Source: a bacterium HR16 (GTDB lineage Bacteria > Armatimonadota > HRBIN16). From it: a stretch of 38,918 nucleotides of DNA. Location of the stretch: contig BEHS01000004.1 of assembly GCA_002898895.1 (NCBI GenBank), positions 1 through 38,918 on the forward strand, in the 5' to 3' direction. Positions 18,547 through 26,603 of this stretch are shown here, one piece after another. Under the pieces are notes generated by a model. The model saw nothing but the letters and a program-made list of their open reading frames with translations. It was not told where the DNA came from and made no database searches. The position numbers were made by a program, and so were the translations under genes. The stretch's first letter is position 1, and every line of letters begins with the position of its first letter.

Positions 18547-19689
18547 ATGTCGGAGCAAATATACACGCCCAAGCCGCTGGCTACCGCTAAGCCGGTACGA
18601 CTGATTTTCGTCGGGGGCTTTCTGGGAGCAGGCAAAACCACTGCGATGGGTGCGCTGGCGCGTCGGCTACTGCAAGATGGATTGAACGTAGGGCTGGTGA
18701 CCAACGACCACGCAGAGGAAATGGTGGACGCCGCACTGGTGCGACAGTTCGGCATGCCGGTAGCGGAGGTGTCTGGAGGCTGCTTTGGTTGCGAGTTTAA
18801 CGACCTGCTGGATGCTACCGAGCGTGTACTCATGCAGGAGCCAGATGTGCTCATCGCCGAACCGGTTGCCAGCTGCGCCGACACCGTGGCAACGGTGATC
18901 AATCCCCTGAAGCAATTCTATGGAAGTATCTTCCGTTTCTCTCCCTTCTCGGTGCTGATAGACCCGATGCGGCTGTATGAGATGCTGCTGGAGGAAAATC
19001 CCAGTGAGTTCGCCCGAAGCTTTGCCCCCATTTTCCATCGGCAACTGGAGGAGGCGGATATTCTGGTGCTCAATAAGGTGGACAAACTCTCCACCGAAGA
19101 GACACAGCGGTTGGTAGACGCCTTGCGCCAGCACCACCCGAGCAAGCTGGTGCTTACCATTTCCGCGAAGCGTGGCGACGGTGTGGATGAATGGATGAAC
19201 ATGGTGATGCAGGATGCGCCCGCCGGCTCGCGCGTGCTGGAAAAAGCGGATTACAGCGCCTACGAGATTGGCGGTGCGAGACTGGGCTGGCTGAACGCCT
19301 CGGTACAACTGGTGGGAGAGCCGTTCTTCAGCGCACGAGAGTATGCGGAACTGCTTTTGCGGCGGTTGCGTGATGCCGCGCTGGCGCGCGGCAGCGAGGT
19401 GCTGCACATTAAACTGGCTATCCACTGCCAGGGACGTGCTATGGGCGCGAACCTGCTCAGCACCGATACCGAACCTGTTTTCGGGGGAGAGGAGCTGGGC
19501 GACGTGCGTCAGGCGATGCTGGTGCTGAACGCGCGACTGGGTATTGACCCGCCAACGCTGGGAGGCATCACCGCGCAGGCAATCTACGATGTGGCGAAGA
19601 TGTTGCGCGTGGACGCGGAGATACTGCGTCTGCATACGGTAAAGCCTTCCGTGCCTTGTCCGGCGTTCAGAATGTGTAGCCCCGTGTAG
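18547..19689 (+). CDS. CobW/COG0523-family GTPase (metallochaperone-like)
   Basis: A 380-residue G3E-type GTPase. The Walker A is GGFLGAGKTT (residues 23-32). The metal-binding motif has the form SGGCFGCEF with Cys79 and Cys82, one cysteine short of the usual GCXCC. The G4 motif is NKVD (176-179). COG0523 proteins deliver metals (zinc, cobalt, others) to target enzymes. The C-terminal half after about residue 230 differs from the common CobW C-terminal domain and ends in a Cys-containing tail. No partner enzyme is adjacent, although the window also encodes a URO-D-superfamily protein (34671), a family often found with corrinoid systems. The exact client is unknown. The ATG is preceded by AAAGGGGG. 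Confidence 0.82.
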   Translation: MSEQIYTPKPLATAKPVRLIFVGGFLGAGKTTAMGALARRLLQDGLNVGLVTNDHAEEMVDAALVRQFGMPVAEVSGGCFGCEFNDLLDATERVLMQEPDVLIAEPVASCADTVATVINPLKQFYGSIFRFSPFSVLIDPMRLYEMLLEENPSEFARSFAPIFHRQLEEADILVLNKVDKLSTEETQRLVDALRQHHPSKLVLTISAKRGDGVDEWMNMVMQDAPAGSRVLEKADYSAYEIGGARLGWLNASVQLVGEPFFSAREYAELLLRRLRDAALARGSEVLHIKLAIHCQGRAMGANLLSTDTEPVFGGEELGDVRQAMLVLNARLGIDPPTLGGITAQAIYDVAKMLRVDAEILRLHTVKPSVPCPAFRMCSPV

Positions 19690-19694
19690 CGACG

Positions 19695-20023
19695 ATGAGT
19701 GATCACTGGCTCGACAGATTTCGTCAGGAAGCGGTGCCCCGTATTCTGGAGATATTTCAGCCAGAGCGCGTCATCCTGTTCGGCTCCCGTGTCACAGGTA
19801 ACGCCAGCGAAGATTCGGACATCGACGTTATCGTCGTGTCATCCTACTTCAGGGGAATGCCTTTTCTTCAGCGTATGCCTACAGTAATGCGGCGGATACG
19901 TTTCCCGAAGCACGTTGATTATATCTGCTACACCCCGAGGAGTTCGAGCGGATCAGGCACGAGTCAACCGTCGTCATGGATGCACTGGAGAGATGCGAGG
20001 AGATAGTGCTTCAACCGAGATAA
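19695..20023 (+). pseudogene. Nucleotidyltransferase (MNT-like) with a frameshift
   Basis: The first 80 or so residues are a minimal nucleotidyltransferase domain: VILFGSRVTGNASEDSDIDVIVVSS carries GSR at 30-32 and the metal-binding aspartates 42 and 44. After HVDYICYTP the annotated frame turns into Ser/Gly-rich nonsense and stops at 20006. The alternative frame from the CCCC run (19933-19936) reads PEEFERIRHESTVVMDALER and on to CEEIVLQPR, stop at 20021-20023, which is the normal C-terminus of this family. One base seems to be missing in the C-run. This could be a true decay, a read error or, less likely, a recoding site. No HEPN partner gene is present. Confidence 0.75.
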
Positions 20024-20103
20024 ATGCGCTGCCAGGAAGCCTTAGGGGGAGAAACCCACAAGGGAGTGTTCAGAACAAGACTGCCACAGGGTGAATAGAA
20101 GAT

Positions 20104-21270
20104 ATGCGAAGCGCTGTGCTGGTGGGTATCCTGTTGTTCGGCGTTGGTACGATGGCACTTCCACAGGCAAATGAGAACGCCTTCTTGCAGCGGAAAGGCA
20201 CTCAGCTGCTGCTCGATGGCAAGCCCCTGCGTCTGGTGTCGGTAAACAAGTTTGACCTCTTCCTGCGCTTCCTTGAAGGCGGAGAGGCGAAACAACAGGC
20301 AGTACAGGCCATCGAAGAGGCGGCAAAACAAGGCTTTACCGCTATCCGCTTCGCGGGCGTCGGCTTCTACCCGTCGCACATGCGCAACTGGGCAAATGAA
20401 AAAGTATACTGGGGTGCATTTGACGAGCTGGTTCAGACCGCGAAACGACACGGTGTGCGCCTGATACCCGTCATCAACTGGAACCTCTTCCTCTTCCCCG
20501 ACATGGCGAACGAGTGCGTGCAGGACATGTTGACGAATCCCGACTCACGCTCGCGTCAGTACCTGTGGCTGTATACCTACCAGCTGGTCTCGCGCTACAA
20601 GAACGAGCCGACGATACTGTTCTGGGAGCTGACCAACGAGATGAATCTGGGCGCGGACCTGGAGTTTATGTTCCCCTACGGCAGAAGCGAACTGAACCCG
20701 GTGCACGAGGGCACGGCGTTTATGCGCCTGCGTCGCGATAACTTCACCACCGAACAGATGATACCCTTCCTGAAAGAGTGGGCAACCTTCATCAAGCAGA
20801 ACGACCCCAACCACCTTATCGGCTCGGGATTTTCCTCACCGCGTCCGGCAGCGCAGCACCTGAGACGGGCGATGGGTAAAGGCGACTGGACGGAGGACAG
20901 TGAGCAGGAGATGGAAACCTACCTGCGCGACACCCACCCCGACCCGATAGACCTGATCAGCGTCCACTTCTATCGCCAGCACGACAACCTGCGCTTCGGC
21001 AACAAAGAGGAAGACTCCGCGCAGGTTCTCGCTGCGTTCAAACGGGCGGCGGAGCGCATCGGCAAACCGCTGTACATCGGGGAGACCGGGGACGACTATG
21101 CCCGCCGTCCAGACGCACCCTTCCTGCGAAACGTGCTGGAGCAGGTCAAAAAGCTGGATATTCCCCTCGCGCTGATATGGAACTGGATGAGTCCCGGAGA
21201 CCCGTATGATGTGAGTGCACAGCGTACCCCGCAGGTGGTGCGGATGATGCGTGAAGCGAATGACCGTTAG
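20104..21270 (+). CDS. Secreted glycoside hydrolase, GH5/cellulase-like
   Basis: A 388-residue exported TIM-barrel hydrolase. The signal peptide is about residues 1-22 (MRSAVLVGILLFGVGTMALPQA). Clan GH-A landmarks are visible: GFTAIRFAGVGFYP (strand 2), VRLIPVINW (strand 3), ILFWELTNEMN with the likely acid/base Glu179 after Asn178, LISVHFYRQHD, and PLYIGETGDD with the likely nucleophile Glu327. The nearest known groups are GH5 mannanases and cellulases; the substrate is not evident. It stands 80 nt after the nucleotidyltransferase remnant and has only a weak ribosome-binding site (AGAAGA). Together with the beta-helix and barrel proteins it suggests polysaccharide use. Confidence 0.8.
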   Translation: MRSAVLVGILLFGVGTMALPQANENAFLQRKGTQLLLDGKPLRLVSVNKFDLFLRFLEGGEAKQQAVQAIEEAAKQGFTAIRFAGVGFYPSHMRNWANEKVYWGAFDELVQTAKRHGVRLIPVINWNLFLFPDMANECVQDMLTNPDSRSRQYLWLYTYQLVSRYKNEPTILFWELTNEMNLGADLEFMFPYGRSELNPVHEGTAFMRLRRDNFTTEQMIPFLKEWATFIKQNDPNHLIGSGFSSPRPAAQHLRRAMGKGDWTEDSEQEMETYLRDTHPDPIDLISVHFYRQHDNLRFGNKEEDSAQVLAAFKRAAERIGKPLYIGETGDDYARRPDAPFLRNVLEQVKKLDIPLALIWNWMSPGDPYDVSAQRTPQVVRMMREANDR

Positions 21271-21340
21271 CTCTCGCTAAGCAGGATTATCGCTGTCCAG
21301 TTGTGAAATGGCTTAGGGAAACAGGACGGTTGAGGGATCG

Positions 21341-23224
21341 ATGGGAAAGAATTCGCAGGTTCGGCTGGACTGGTCGCTGGTGAGGCGATTGATTTTCGGC
21401 TCGCCGCTCTCCACCGAGCAGATGGCGCATCAGCGTCTGCCCAAGATACTGGCGTTGCCGATCTTTGCCTCGGACGCTCTGTCCTCCACGGCATACGCCA
21501 CGCAGGCGATACTGCTCAATCTGTTAATTGCCGGACCGCACGCTCTGCACCTGACCCTGCCCATCTCCGTTGCCATCGTGGTGCTCCTGTGGATAGTGGT
21601 GATTTCTTATACGCAGACGGTACACGCCTATTCGCAGGGCGGCGGCACCTATATCGTTTCGCGCGAGAACCTGGGCATCAACTGGGGATTGTTGGCAGCA
21701 GGGGCTATCCTGACGGACTATGTGTTGACGGTGGCGGTAAGCATTACGTCCGGTGTTCAGCAAATCACCTCCTTCTTCACGAACCTCGCGCCCTATCAGA
21801 CGGAGCTGGCGATAGCAGCGATATGGTTTCTTACTCTGGCGAATCTGCGCGGAGCGAAAGAGAGTGGAGCGCTGTTTGCCATCCCCACCTACTTCTTTGT
21901 GCTCACGATGCTGGGCACGGTGGCGGTAGGTGTACTGGGACCGCTATTTGGCTACCATCCCCGCCCCTACCAGCCGTCAGCACAGCAAACCGCTCAACAG
22001 GTAGCACATGCCATCTCTCTGGGGCTGATTCTGCGAGCGTTCGCCTCCGGTTGTGCGGCGATGACGGGTATCGAAGCGGTAGCGGACGGCGTGCAGGCGT
22101 TTCGCCCCCCTGAGAGCAAAAACGCCGCGCATACACTGGTCGCCATGGGAGCCATCTTGAGCACCATCTTTTTGGGTATCTCGTACATCGCGCAGAAGTA
22201 TCACATCGTGTACTATGGGCATGGAGCACATGGTGAGGAAGCAGGCGCGGAATCGGTCATTTCGATGGTGGCGAGGGTGGTGTTCCATGACGAACCCATC
22301 TTGCGCGGCGTGATTCTTTTTGCGACCGCCATCATTCTGGTACTTGCGGCAAACACCGCTTACGCCGACTTCCCCCGCCTGAGCTCCATCCTCGCCCGGC
22401 ACGGCTATATGCCCCGCCAGCTGGCAAATCTGGGCGACCGCCTCGTCTTCTCGAACGGCATCATTCTGCTGGCGGTGTTCGTTTCCGTGCTGGTGGTAGC
22501 TTTCGGTGGTAACGTAGACCGCCTGATCCCGCTGTATGCGGTGGGCGTGTTTACAGCCTTTACCCTCTCACAGGCGGGTATGGTCAAACACTGGCTCCAG
22601 CAGAGGGGCAAAGGCTGGCAGTGGAAGGTGATGGTAAACGGCATCGGCGCGATAGCGACCGGCATCGTGTTGCTGGTCATTATTGTGGAAAAGGGACCAC
22701 AAGGGGCATGGGTTGTGCTGGTGGTCATCCCGATACTGATGTGGATGTTTACGCAGGTGAACCGGCACTACCAGAAGGTACGTGCTCGCCTGACGCTCAA
22801 AGACTACGAACCGCAGCCTCTGCCACCGCACACGGTGCTGGTGCTGGTGCCGGATGTGCATCGTGGGGTGGTGCCCGCGCTGGAGTACGCCCGCGAAATC
22901 TCCAAAGACCACAGAGCGGTACACATCGAGATTAACCCTGCCGATACGCAACGCCTTAAGGACCGGTGGGAGCAATGGGGCGGAGATATGCCACTGGTGA
23001 TTATCGAGTCGCCATACCGCTCGTTGATTGGCCCGCTGGTGGAGTATGTTAAGCAAGTACGGGCAGACCATCCACGCCACCTCGTGACTGTAGTGCTGCC
23101 TGAGTTCGTGGTGACCAAATGGTGGGAGCGTGCTCTGCACAATAACTCCGCTTTCCTCATCAAGCTGGCGCTGGCAAATATTCGGGGAGTGGTGATTACA
23201 AACGTCAGATACTACCTGGATTAG
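21341..23224 (+). CDS. APC-superfamily transporter, KimA-like (copy 1)
   Basis: A 627-residue membrane protein with about 12 transmembrane segments followed by a soluble C-terminal domain of about 150 residues. The N-terminal half contains ILALPIFASDALSSTAYATQ (first APC helix) and YSQGGGTYIVSRENLG. The C-terminal part has HTVLVLVPDVHRGVVPALEYA and IIESPYRSLIGPLVEYV, which resemble the USP-like tail of KimA, a c-di-AMP-controlled potassium importer of Firmicutes. Some relatives carry amino acids, so potassium is the best guess only. SD GAGGG before the ATG. The next gene (23277) is a close paralog in the same direction, 52 nt away. Confidence 0.8.
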   Translation: MGKNSQVRLDWSLVRRLIFGSPLSTEQMAHQRLPKILALPIFASDALSSTAYATQAILLNLLIAGPHALHLTLPISVAIVVLLWIVVISYTQTVHAYSQGGGTYIVSRENLGINWGLLAAGAILTDYVLTVAVSITSGVQQITSFFTNLAPYQTELAIAAIWFLTLANLRGAKESGALFAIPTYFFVLTMLGTVAVGVLGPLFGYHPRPYQPSAQQTAQQVAHAISLGLILRAFASGCAAMTGIEAVADGVQAFRPPESKNAAHTLVAMGAILSTIFLGISYIAQKYHIVYYGHGAHGEEAGAESVISMVARVVFHDEPILRGVILFATAIILVLAANTAYADFPRLSSILARHGYMPRQLANLGDRLVFSNGIILLAVFVSVLVVAFGGNVDRLIPLYAVGVFTAFTLSQAGMVKHWLQQRGKGWQWKVMVNGIGAIATGIVLLVIIVEKGPQGAWVVLVVIPILMWMFTQVNRHYQKVRARLTLKDYEPQPLPPHTVLVLVPDVHRGVVPALEYAREISKDHRAVHIEINPADTQRLKDRWEQWGGDMPLVIIESPYRSLIGPLVEYVKQVRADHPRHLVTVVLPEFVVTKWWERALHNNSAFLIKLALANIRGVVITNVRYYLD

Positions 23225-23276
23225 TGGTATCATAGATGTTATCATGTAGATCGCAGGGAAACGATAGGGCTCTACA

Positions 23277-25151
23277 ATGAACTGGTCTGCTGCTCGTCGC
23301 GTTATTTTCGGCACCCCATTGCCTACTGAGGAGGCGGCGCATCAGAGATTGCCGAAGATACTGGCGTTACCGGTATTTGCCTCAGATGCCCTTTCCTCTT
23401 CTGCGTACGCAACGCAAGAGATACTGCTGAATCTGGCTCTGGCAGGGACCGTAGCCCTGCACGTGACGTTGCCTATCACCATAGCCATCGCGATGCTCCT
23501 GGCAGTGGTCACTATCTCCTACATTCAGACCGTCCATGCGTACCCTTCAGGGGGTGGAGCGTACATCGTAGCCAGCGAGAACCTGTCGCGCCAGATGGGC
23601 TTGCTGGCAGCAGCCGCTTTGCTCACCGACTATATACTCACCGTAGCTGTAAGCGTAGCTTCCGGTGTACAGCAGGTTACCTCCCTTTTGCCCGAACTGA
23701 CACAGTTCACCGTGCCTCTTTGTATCCTTGTGATACTCTTCGTCACCCTCGCTAACTTGCGCGGGGTGAAGGAGTCGGGAGTGTTGTTCGCTTTTCCCAC
23801 CTATTTCTTCCTGATAAGCGTGCTGGGCATGATCGTATGGGGTGTGGTATCGCGCCACATACTGGGTATTCCTCCATACCGATTACCCCAACCGCCGATA
23901 CAGGCAACGACCGCTCTGAGCGTTGCGCTGGTATTGAAAGCCTTCGCCAGCGGATGCTCGGCACTGACCGGAGTGGAAGCCATCAGTAACGGTGTGCAGG
24001 CGTTCCGACCACCGGAAAGCAAGAACGCCGCGCAGACGCTCACCGCAATGGCGGTGCTACTGGGTAGTCTGGTGCTGGGAATATCTTATCTGGCGCAGGC
24101 TAATCATGTCGTTTACGCGCACGGCTATGACCAGGAGTCCGCAATATCTCTGGTGGCGCGGGCTGTATTTCACAATAATGAGACTCTCCGCGGGATGGTG
24201 CTCGTGGCAACTGCGCTGATACTGCTCATCGCTGCAAATACTTCCTTCGCCGACTTTCCTCGTCTGAGCTCTATCCTCGCTCGTGATGGCTTTATGCCTC
24301 GCCAGCTCTCCAACCTGGGCGACCGGCTCGTTTATTCTAACGGCATCATCCTGCTGGGGGTCTTCTCCTCGCTGCTCATCGTTGCCTTCCACGGTAAAAC
24401 TGACAGGCTAATACCGCTCTACGCTGTTGGGGTCTTTCTCGCTTTTACGCTTTCGCAGGCGGGCATGGTCAGACACTGGCTGAAGTTGCGCGGGTCGGGC
24501 TGGCACTGGAAAGCGGTTATCAACGGACTTGGGGCAACCGCTACGGGTATCGTGCTTATAGTGGTTTTGATCGAGAAGACGCTCGAAGGCGCGTGGATTG
24601 TGGTGATTATCATTCCGGTCATGATATGGATGATGGACAAAGTGTATCAGCACTATCAGTACATGAGGTCTCAGTTATCGTTGATCGGCTATGAACCGGA
24701 ACCCCCATCCCCGCATACGGTGCTGGTTCTCATTCACGATGTGCACCGCGGCGTCATTCCGGCGCTGAACTACGCGCGGGAAATCGCCTCAGATGTGCGG
24801 GCGGTGCATATCGAGGTAAACCCACAGCATACCCCTACTCTGAAGATGCGGTGGGAGCAGTGGGGAGATAGGATACCTCTGGTGATTATTGAGTCGCCGT
24901 ATCGCTCACTGGTAGGTCCCATCGTTGAATACGTCAGACAGGTCAAAGCAGACCACCCCCGGCATATCGTTACGGTAGTGGTCCCTGAGTTTGTGGTAAC
25001 GCGCTGGTGGCAGCGTATATTACATGCGAACTCTGCTGTGCTGATTAAACTGTTCGTAGCCAATATCCCCGGGGTTGTGGTGACCAATGTACGGTACTAC
25101 TTGAAACCGCCACAGGCATCCGCGTATACTAACGGTGCACCACCACGGTAG
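23277..25151 (+). CDS. APC-superfamily transporter, KimA-like (copy 2)
   Basis: A 624-residue paralog of the preceding transporter, matching it from end to end. Examples are RLPKILALPVFASDALSSSAY, YPSGGGAYIVASENL, FRPPESKNAAQTLTAM and the tail HTVLVLIHDVHRGVIPALNYA. The copies have diverged at many positions, most in the loop between helices 7 and 8 and at the C-terminus, where this one has an extra tail (KPPQASAYTNGAPPR). This is therefore an old tandem duplication with possible functional split, not a recent copy or assembly artefact. Both keep the soluble regulatory-looking domain. It is followed after 16 nt by the second RbsC-like permease. Confidence 0.8.
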   Translation: MNWSAARRVIFGTPLPTEEAAHQRLPKILALPVFASDALSSSAYATQEILLNLALAGTVALHVTLPITIAIAMLLAVVTISYIQTVHAYPSGGGAYIVASENLSRQMGLLAAAALLTDYILTVAVSVASGVQQVTSLLPELTQFTVPLCILVILFVTLANLRGVKESGVLFAFPTYFFLISVLGMIVWGVVSRHILGIPPYRLPQPPIQATTALSVALVLKAFASGCSALTGVEAISNGVQAFRPPESKNAAQTLTAMAVLLGSLVLGISYLAQANHVVYAHGYDQESAISLVARAVFHNNETLRGMVLVATALILLIAANTSFADFPRLSSILARDGFMPRQLSNLGDRLVYSNGIILLGVFSSLLIVAFHGKTDRLIPLYAVGVFLAFTLSQAGMVRHWLKLRGSGWHWKAVINGLGATATGIVLIVVLIEKTLEGAWIVVIIIPVMIWMMDKVYQHYQYMRSQLSLIGYEPEPPSPHTVLVLIHDVHRGVIPALNYAREIASDVRAVHIEVNPQHTPTLKMRWEQWGDRIPLVIIESPYRSLVGPIVEYVRQVKADHPRHIVTVVVPEFVVTRWWQRILHANSAVLIKLFVANIPGVVVTNVRYYLKPPQASAYTNGAPPR

Positions 25152-25167
25152 ATGGTTTTGATGTCAG

Positions 25168-26115
25168 GTGATAGAGAGTAAAGGTTACAAACCGTTTGCG
25201 ACGCTTCGGTCTGCACGTCAGGTGCTGGCTCCGCTGTCGTTTCTGGTGCTTCTTGGGCTTTTTCTCAGCACGCAAACGCCTGCCTTCCTCACCTGGGACA
25301 ACCTGCGCACGGTGGCGATACAAACCGTTGCGGTGGCAATACTGGCGATTGGCGAGACGGTGGTAATTATCTCCGGTGGAATTGACCTGTCGGTCGGTGC
25401 TGTGCTGGCGCTCAGCGGGGTAACGGCGGTGTATGCGATGAGAGAGATGGGTGCTCCCGCCTGGGCAGGTGTGCTGATTGGGCTGGCAACCGGTGCGCTG
25501 TGCGGACTGTTTAACGGACTGGTTACCACGCGCCTGCGGATGCCTGCTTTTGTGGTCACGCTGGGGATGCTGGGCATGGCGAGCGGCGCTGCGCTGTTGA
25601 TTAGCGGGGGCGTGTCGCTGACGGGCATTGCACCGGGCTTCGAGCGACTGGGTAAAGAGTGGTCACTCTGGGTGCTGCTGGCTGTTGCGGTGCTCTTTCA
25701 CCTGCTGCTGAGTTTCACCAGGCTGGGGCGTTACTGCTACGCCATCGGCGGTAACGCGGAGGCGGCGCGCCTGTCGGGAGTATCGCTGGTGCGCTATCAG
25801 AGCACCTATTTTGTGCTGTGCGGGCTGTGCGCGGGGCTGGCCGGGGTGTTGCAAGCCAGCCGGGCAACAGTGGCACAACCAACCGCCGGTAAGGGTTGGG
25901 AGCTGGACGCCATTGCCGCTGCGGTCATCGGCGGAACCAGCCTGATGGGAGGACAGGGTAGCATTGTAGGCACACTGCTGGGCGCGTTCCTGATGGCAAT
26001 CATCCGCAACGGCTGTAACCTGCTGAACGTGGAGGTGGAGTGGCAGCAGGTGCTAATCGGCGCGATGGTGATTGTGGCGGTGTTCTACGACCGCTGGCAG
26101 AGAGGCAAGGGATAA
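25168..26115 (+). CDS. Sugar ABC transporter permease (RbsC-like), orphan
   Basis: A 315-residue RbsC/BPD_transp_2 permease: IISGGIDLSVGAVLALSG (residues about 69-86), YAIGGNAEAARLSGVSLVRY (about 190-209) and AAAVIGGTSLMGGQGSIVGT (about 250-269). The start is a GTG at 25168, the first possible start after an in-frame stop, with no clear ribosome-binding site; coupling to the transporter gene 16 nt upstream may help. No ATPase or binding-protein gene is next to it. It could share an ATPase with the rbsB/rbsC-like pair at 3056-5028, or be left over from a broken operon, since the DNA directly downstream is scarred. Confidence 0.85.
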   Translation: MIESKGYKPFATLRSARQVLAPLSFLVLLGLFLSTQTPAFLTWDNLRTVAIQTVAVAILAIGETVVIISGGIDLSVGAVLALSGVTAVYAMREMGAPAWAGVLIGLATGALCGLFNGLVTTRLRMPAFVVTLGMLGMASGAALLISGGVSLTGIAPGFERLGKEWSLWVLLAVAVLFHLLLSFTRLGRYCYAIGGNAEAARLSGVSLVRYQSTYFVLCGLCAGLAGVLQASRATVAQPTAGKGWELDAIAAAVIGGTSLMGGQGSIVGTLLGAFLMAIIRNGCNLLNVEVEWQQVLIGAMVIVAVFYDRWQRGKG

Positions 26116-26125
26116 GGGGTATGGA

Positions 26126-26179
26126 GCCTCTCTTCGAGGCGAATGTTGCTGAAAATCCCGCATTGGGCCTGGGCAGGCC
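26126..26179 (+). terminator. Two short hairpins after the orphan permease
   Basis: GCCTC-TCTTC-GAGGC (26126-26140) lies 10 nt after the stop codon, and GGCCT-GGGC-AGGCC (26166-26179) follows. The second is succeeded by a T-rich stretch (CTATTTCTCTTTTG). Together they are plausible terminators of the transporter unit, but neither is strong. Confidence 0.35.
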
Positions 26180-26183
26180 GCGG

Positions 26184-26327
26184 CTATTTCTCTTTTGTCT
26201 TGATAAGACGGTACCGCACATTGGGGCTTCTGACCTGCTGTGTGGTTGGTTCAATTCGCCCCTCCTGACGCAGTTGGCGCAAATGGTAGCGTACCGTCAC
26301 CGCTTTCGCGTTGAGACGTTCTATCAT
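26184..26327 (-). CDS. Small winged-helix-like ORF
   Basis: A 47-residue ORF with a good ribosome-binding site (AGGTGG, 6 nt before the ATG at 26327). The product contains NAKAVTVRYHLRQLRQEGRI, which looks like the recognition helix and first wing strand of a winged helix-turn-helix, followed by RSPNVRYRLIK, the usual second strand. It is about two-thirds of a normal wHTH domain, so it may be a true small DNA-binding protein or the end of a broken gene. It lies in a gap scarred by transposase remains. Confidence 0.35.
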   Translation of the reverse strand: MIERLNAKAVTVRYHLRQLRQEGRIEPTTQQVRSPNVRYRLIKTKEK

Positions 26328-26354
26328 CGCCTACCACCTCACCCTACCGCCTGC

Positions 26355-26534
26355 CTACCCCACGCTCCGCGCCTTTACGAGGCGGCTTTTCACCAGTTGC
26401 CAGCAGAGCGGGTTGGTCAGGGTGTAGTGGCGGATGGCTTTCCAATCCTCCTCGTTTCAAATGATATGTTCGCAGTAACCGCGTTGCCAGAGGCGTCGAA
26501 CGGTGCACAGATTGCAGGAGAATACCCCTTCCCG
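26355..26534 (-). pseudogene. Remnant of a REP-associated (Y1/RAYT, IS200-like) transposase
   Basis: One minus-strand frame reads RRLWQRGYCEHII, then a stop (TGA, 26459-26457), then NEEDWKAIRHYTLTNPLCWQ and LVKSRLVK before a natural-looking end. This matches the C-terminal region of RAYT-type Y1 transposases, typically VWQRNYYEHIIRNEEDL with RRYIENNPAKW. The stop sits exactly where Arg is expected, so a CGA to TGA change explains it. The HUH and catalytic tyrosine parts are missing; an in-frame stop lies just upstream at 26537. It is a dead fragment of about 60 codons. Confidence 0.7.
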
Positions 26535-26603
26535 CTACAAATATACCAGTAGGTACATAACCAGCGAGAAGCGAACGAAGACAAATAACCGGAGGCACAT
26601 TCG

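Noticed and set aside
18293-18604. 103-codon open frame before the CobW-like gene
   Set aside because: It covers the repeat region and overlaps the start of a well-supported gene in another frame.
18667-19635. 322-codon open frame on the minus strand
   Set aside because: Antisense to the CobW-like GTPase, which has Walker A and NKXD motifs.
19925-20006. Programmed frameshift in the nucleotidyltransferase gene
   Set aside because: No slippery heptamer followed by a clear pseudoknot was seen. Simple base loss in the C-run is a better explanation, so it is listed as a pseudogene.
21271-21340. c-di-AMP (ydaO-type) riboswitch before the KimA-like genes
   Set aside because: The spacers of 70 and 52 nt are too short for that riboswitch and show no matching stems.
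22568-23314. 248-codon open frame on the minus strand
   Set aside because: Antisense to the KimA-like gene; His-rich low-complexity translation.
26040-26552. 170-codon open frame on the plus strand in the gap before ackA
   Set aside because: It begins inside the permease gene and has no family features. The opposite strand holds a recognisable transposase remnant.
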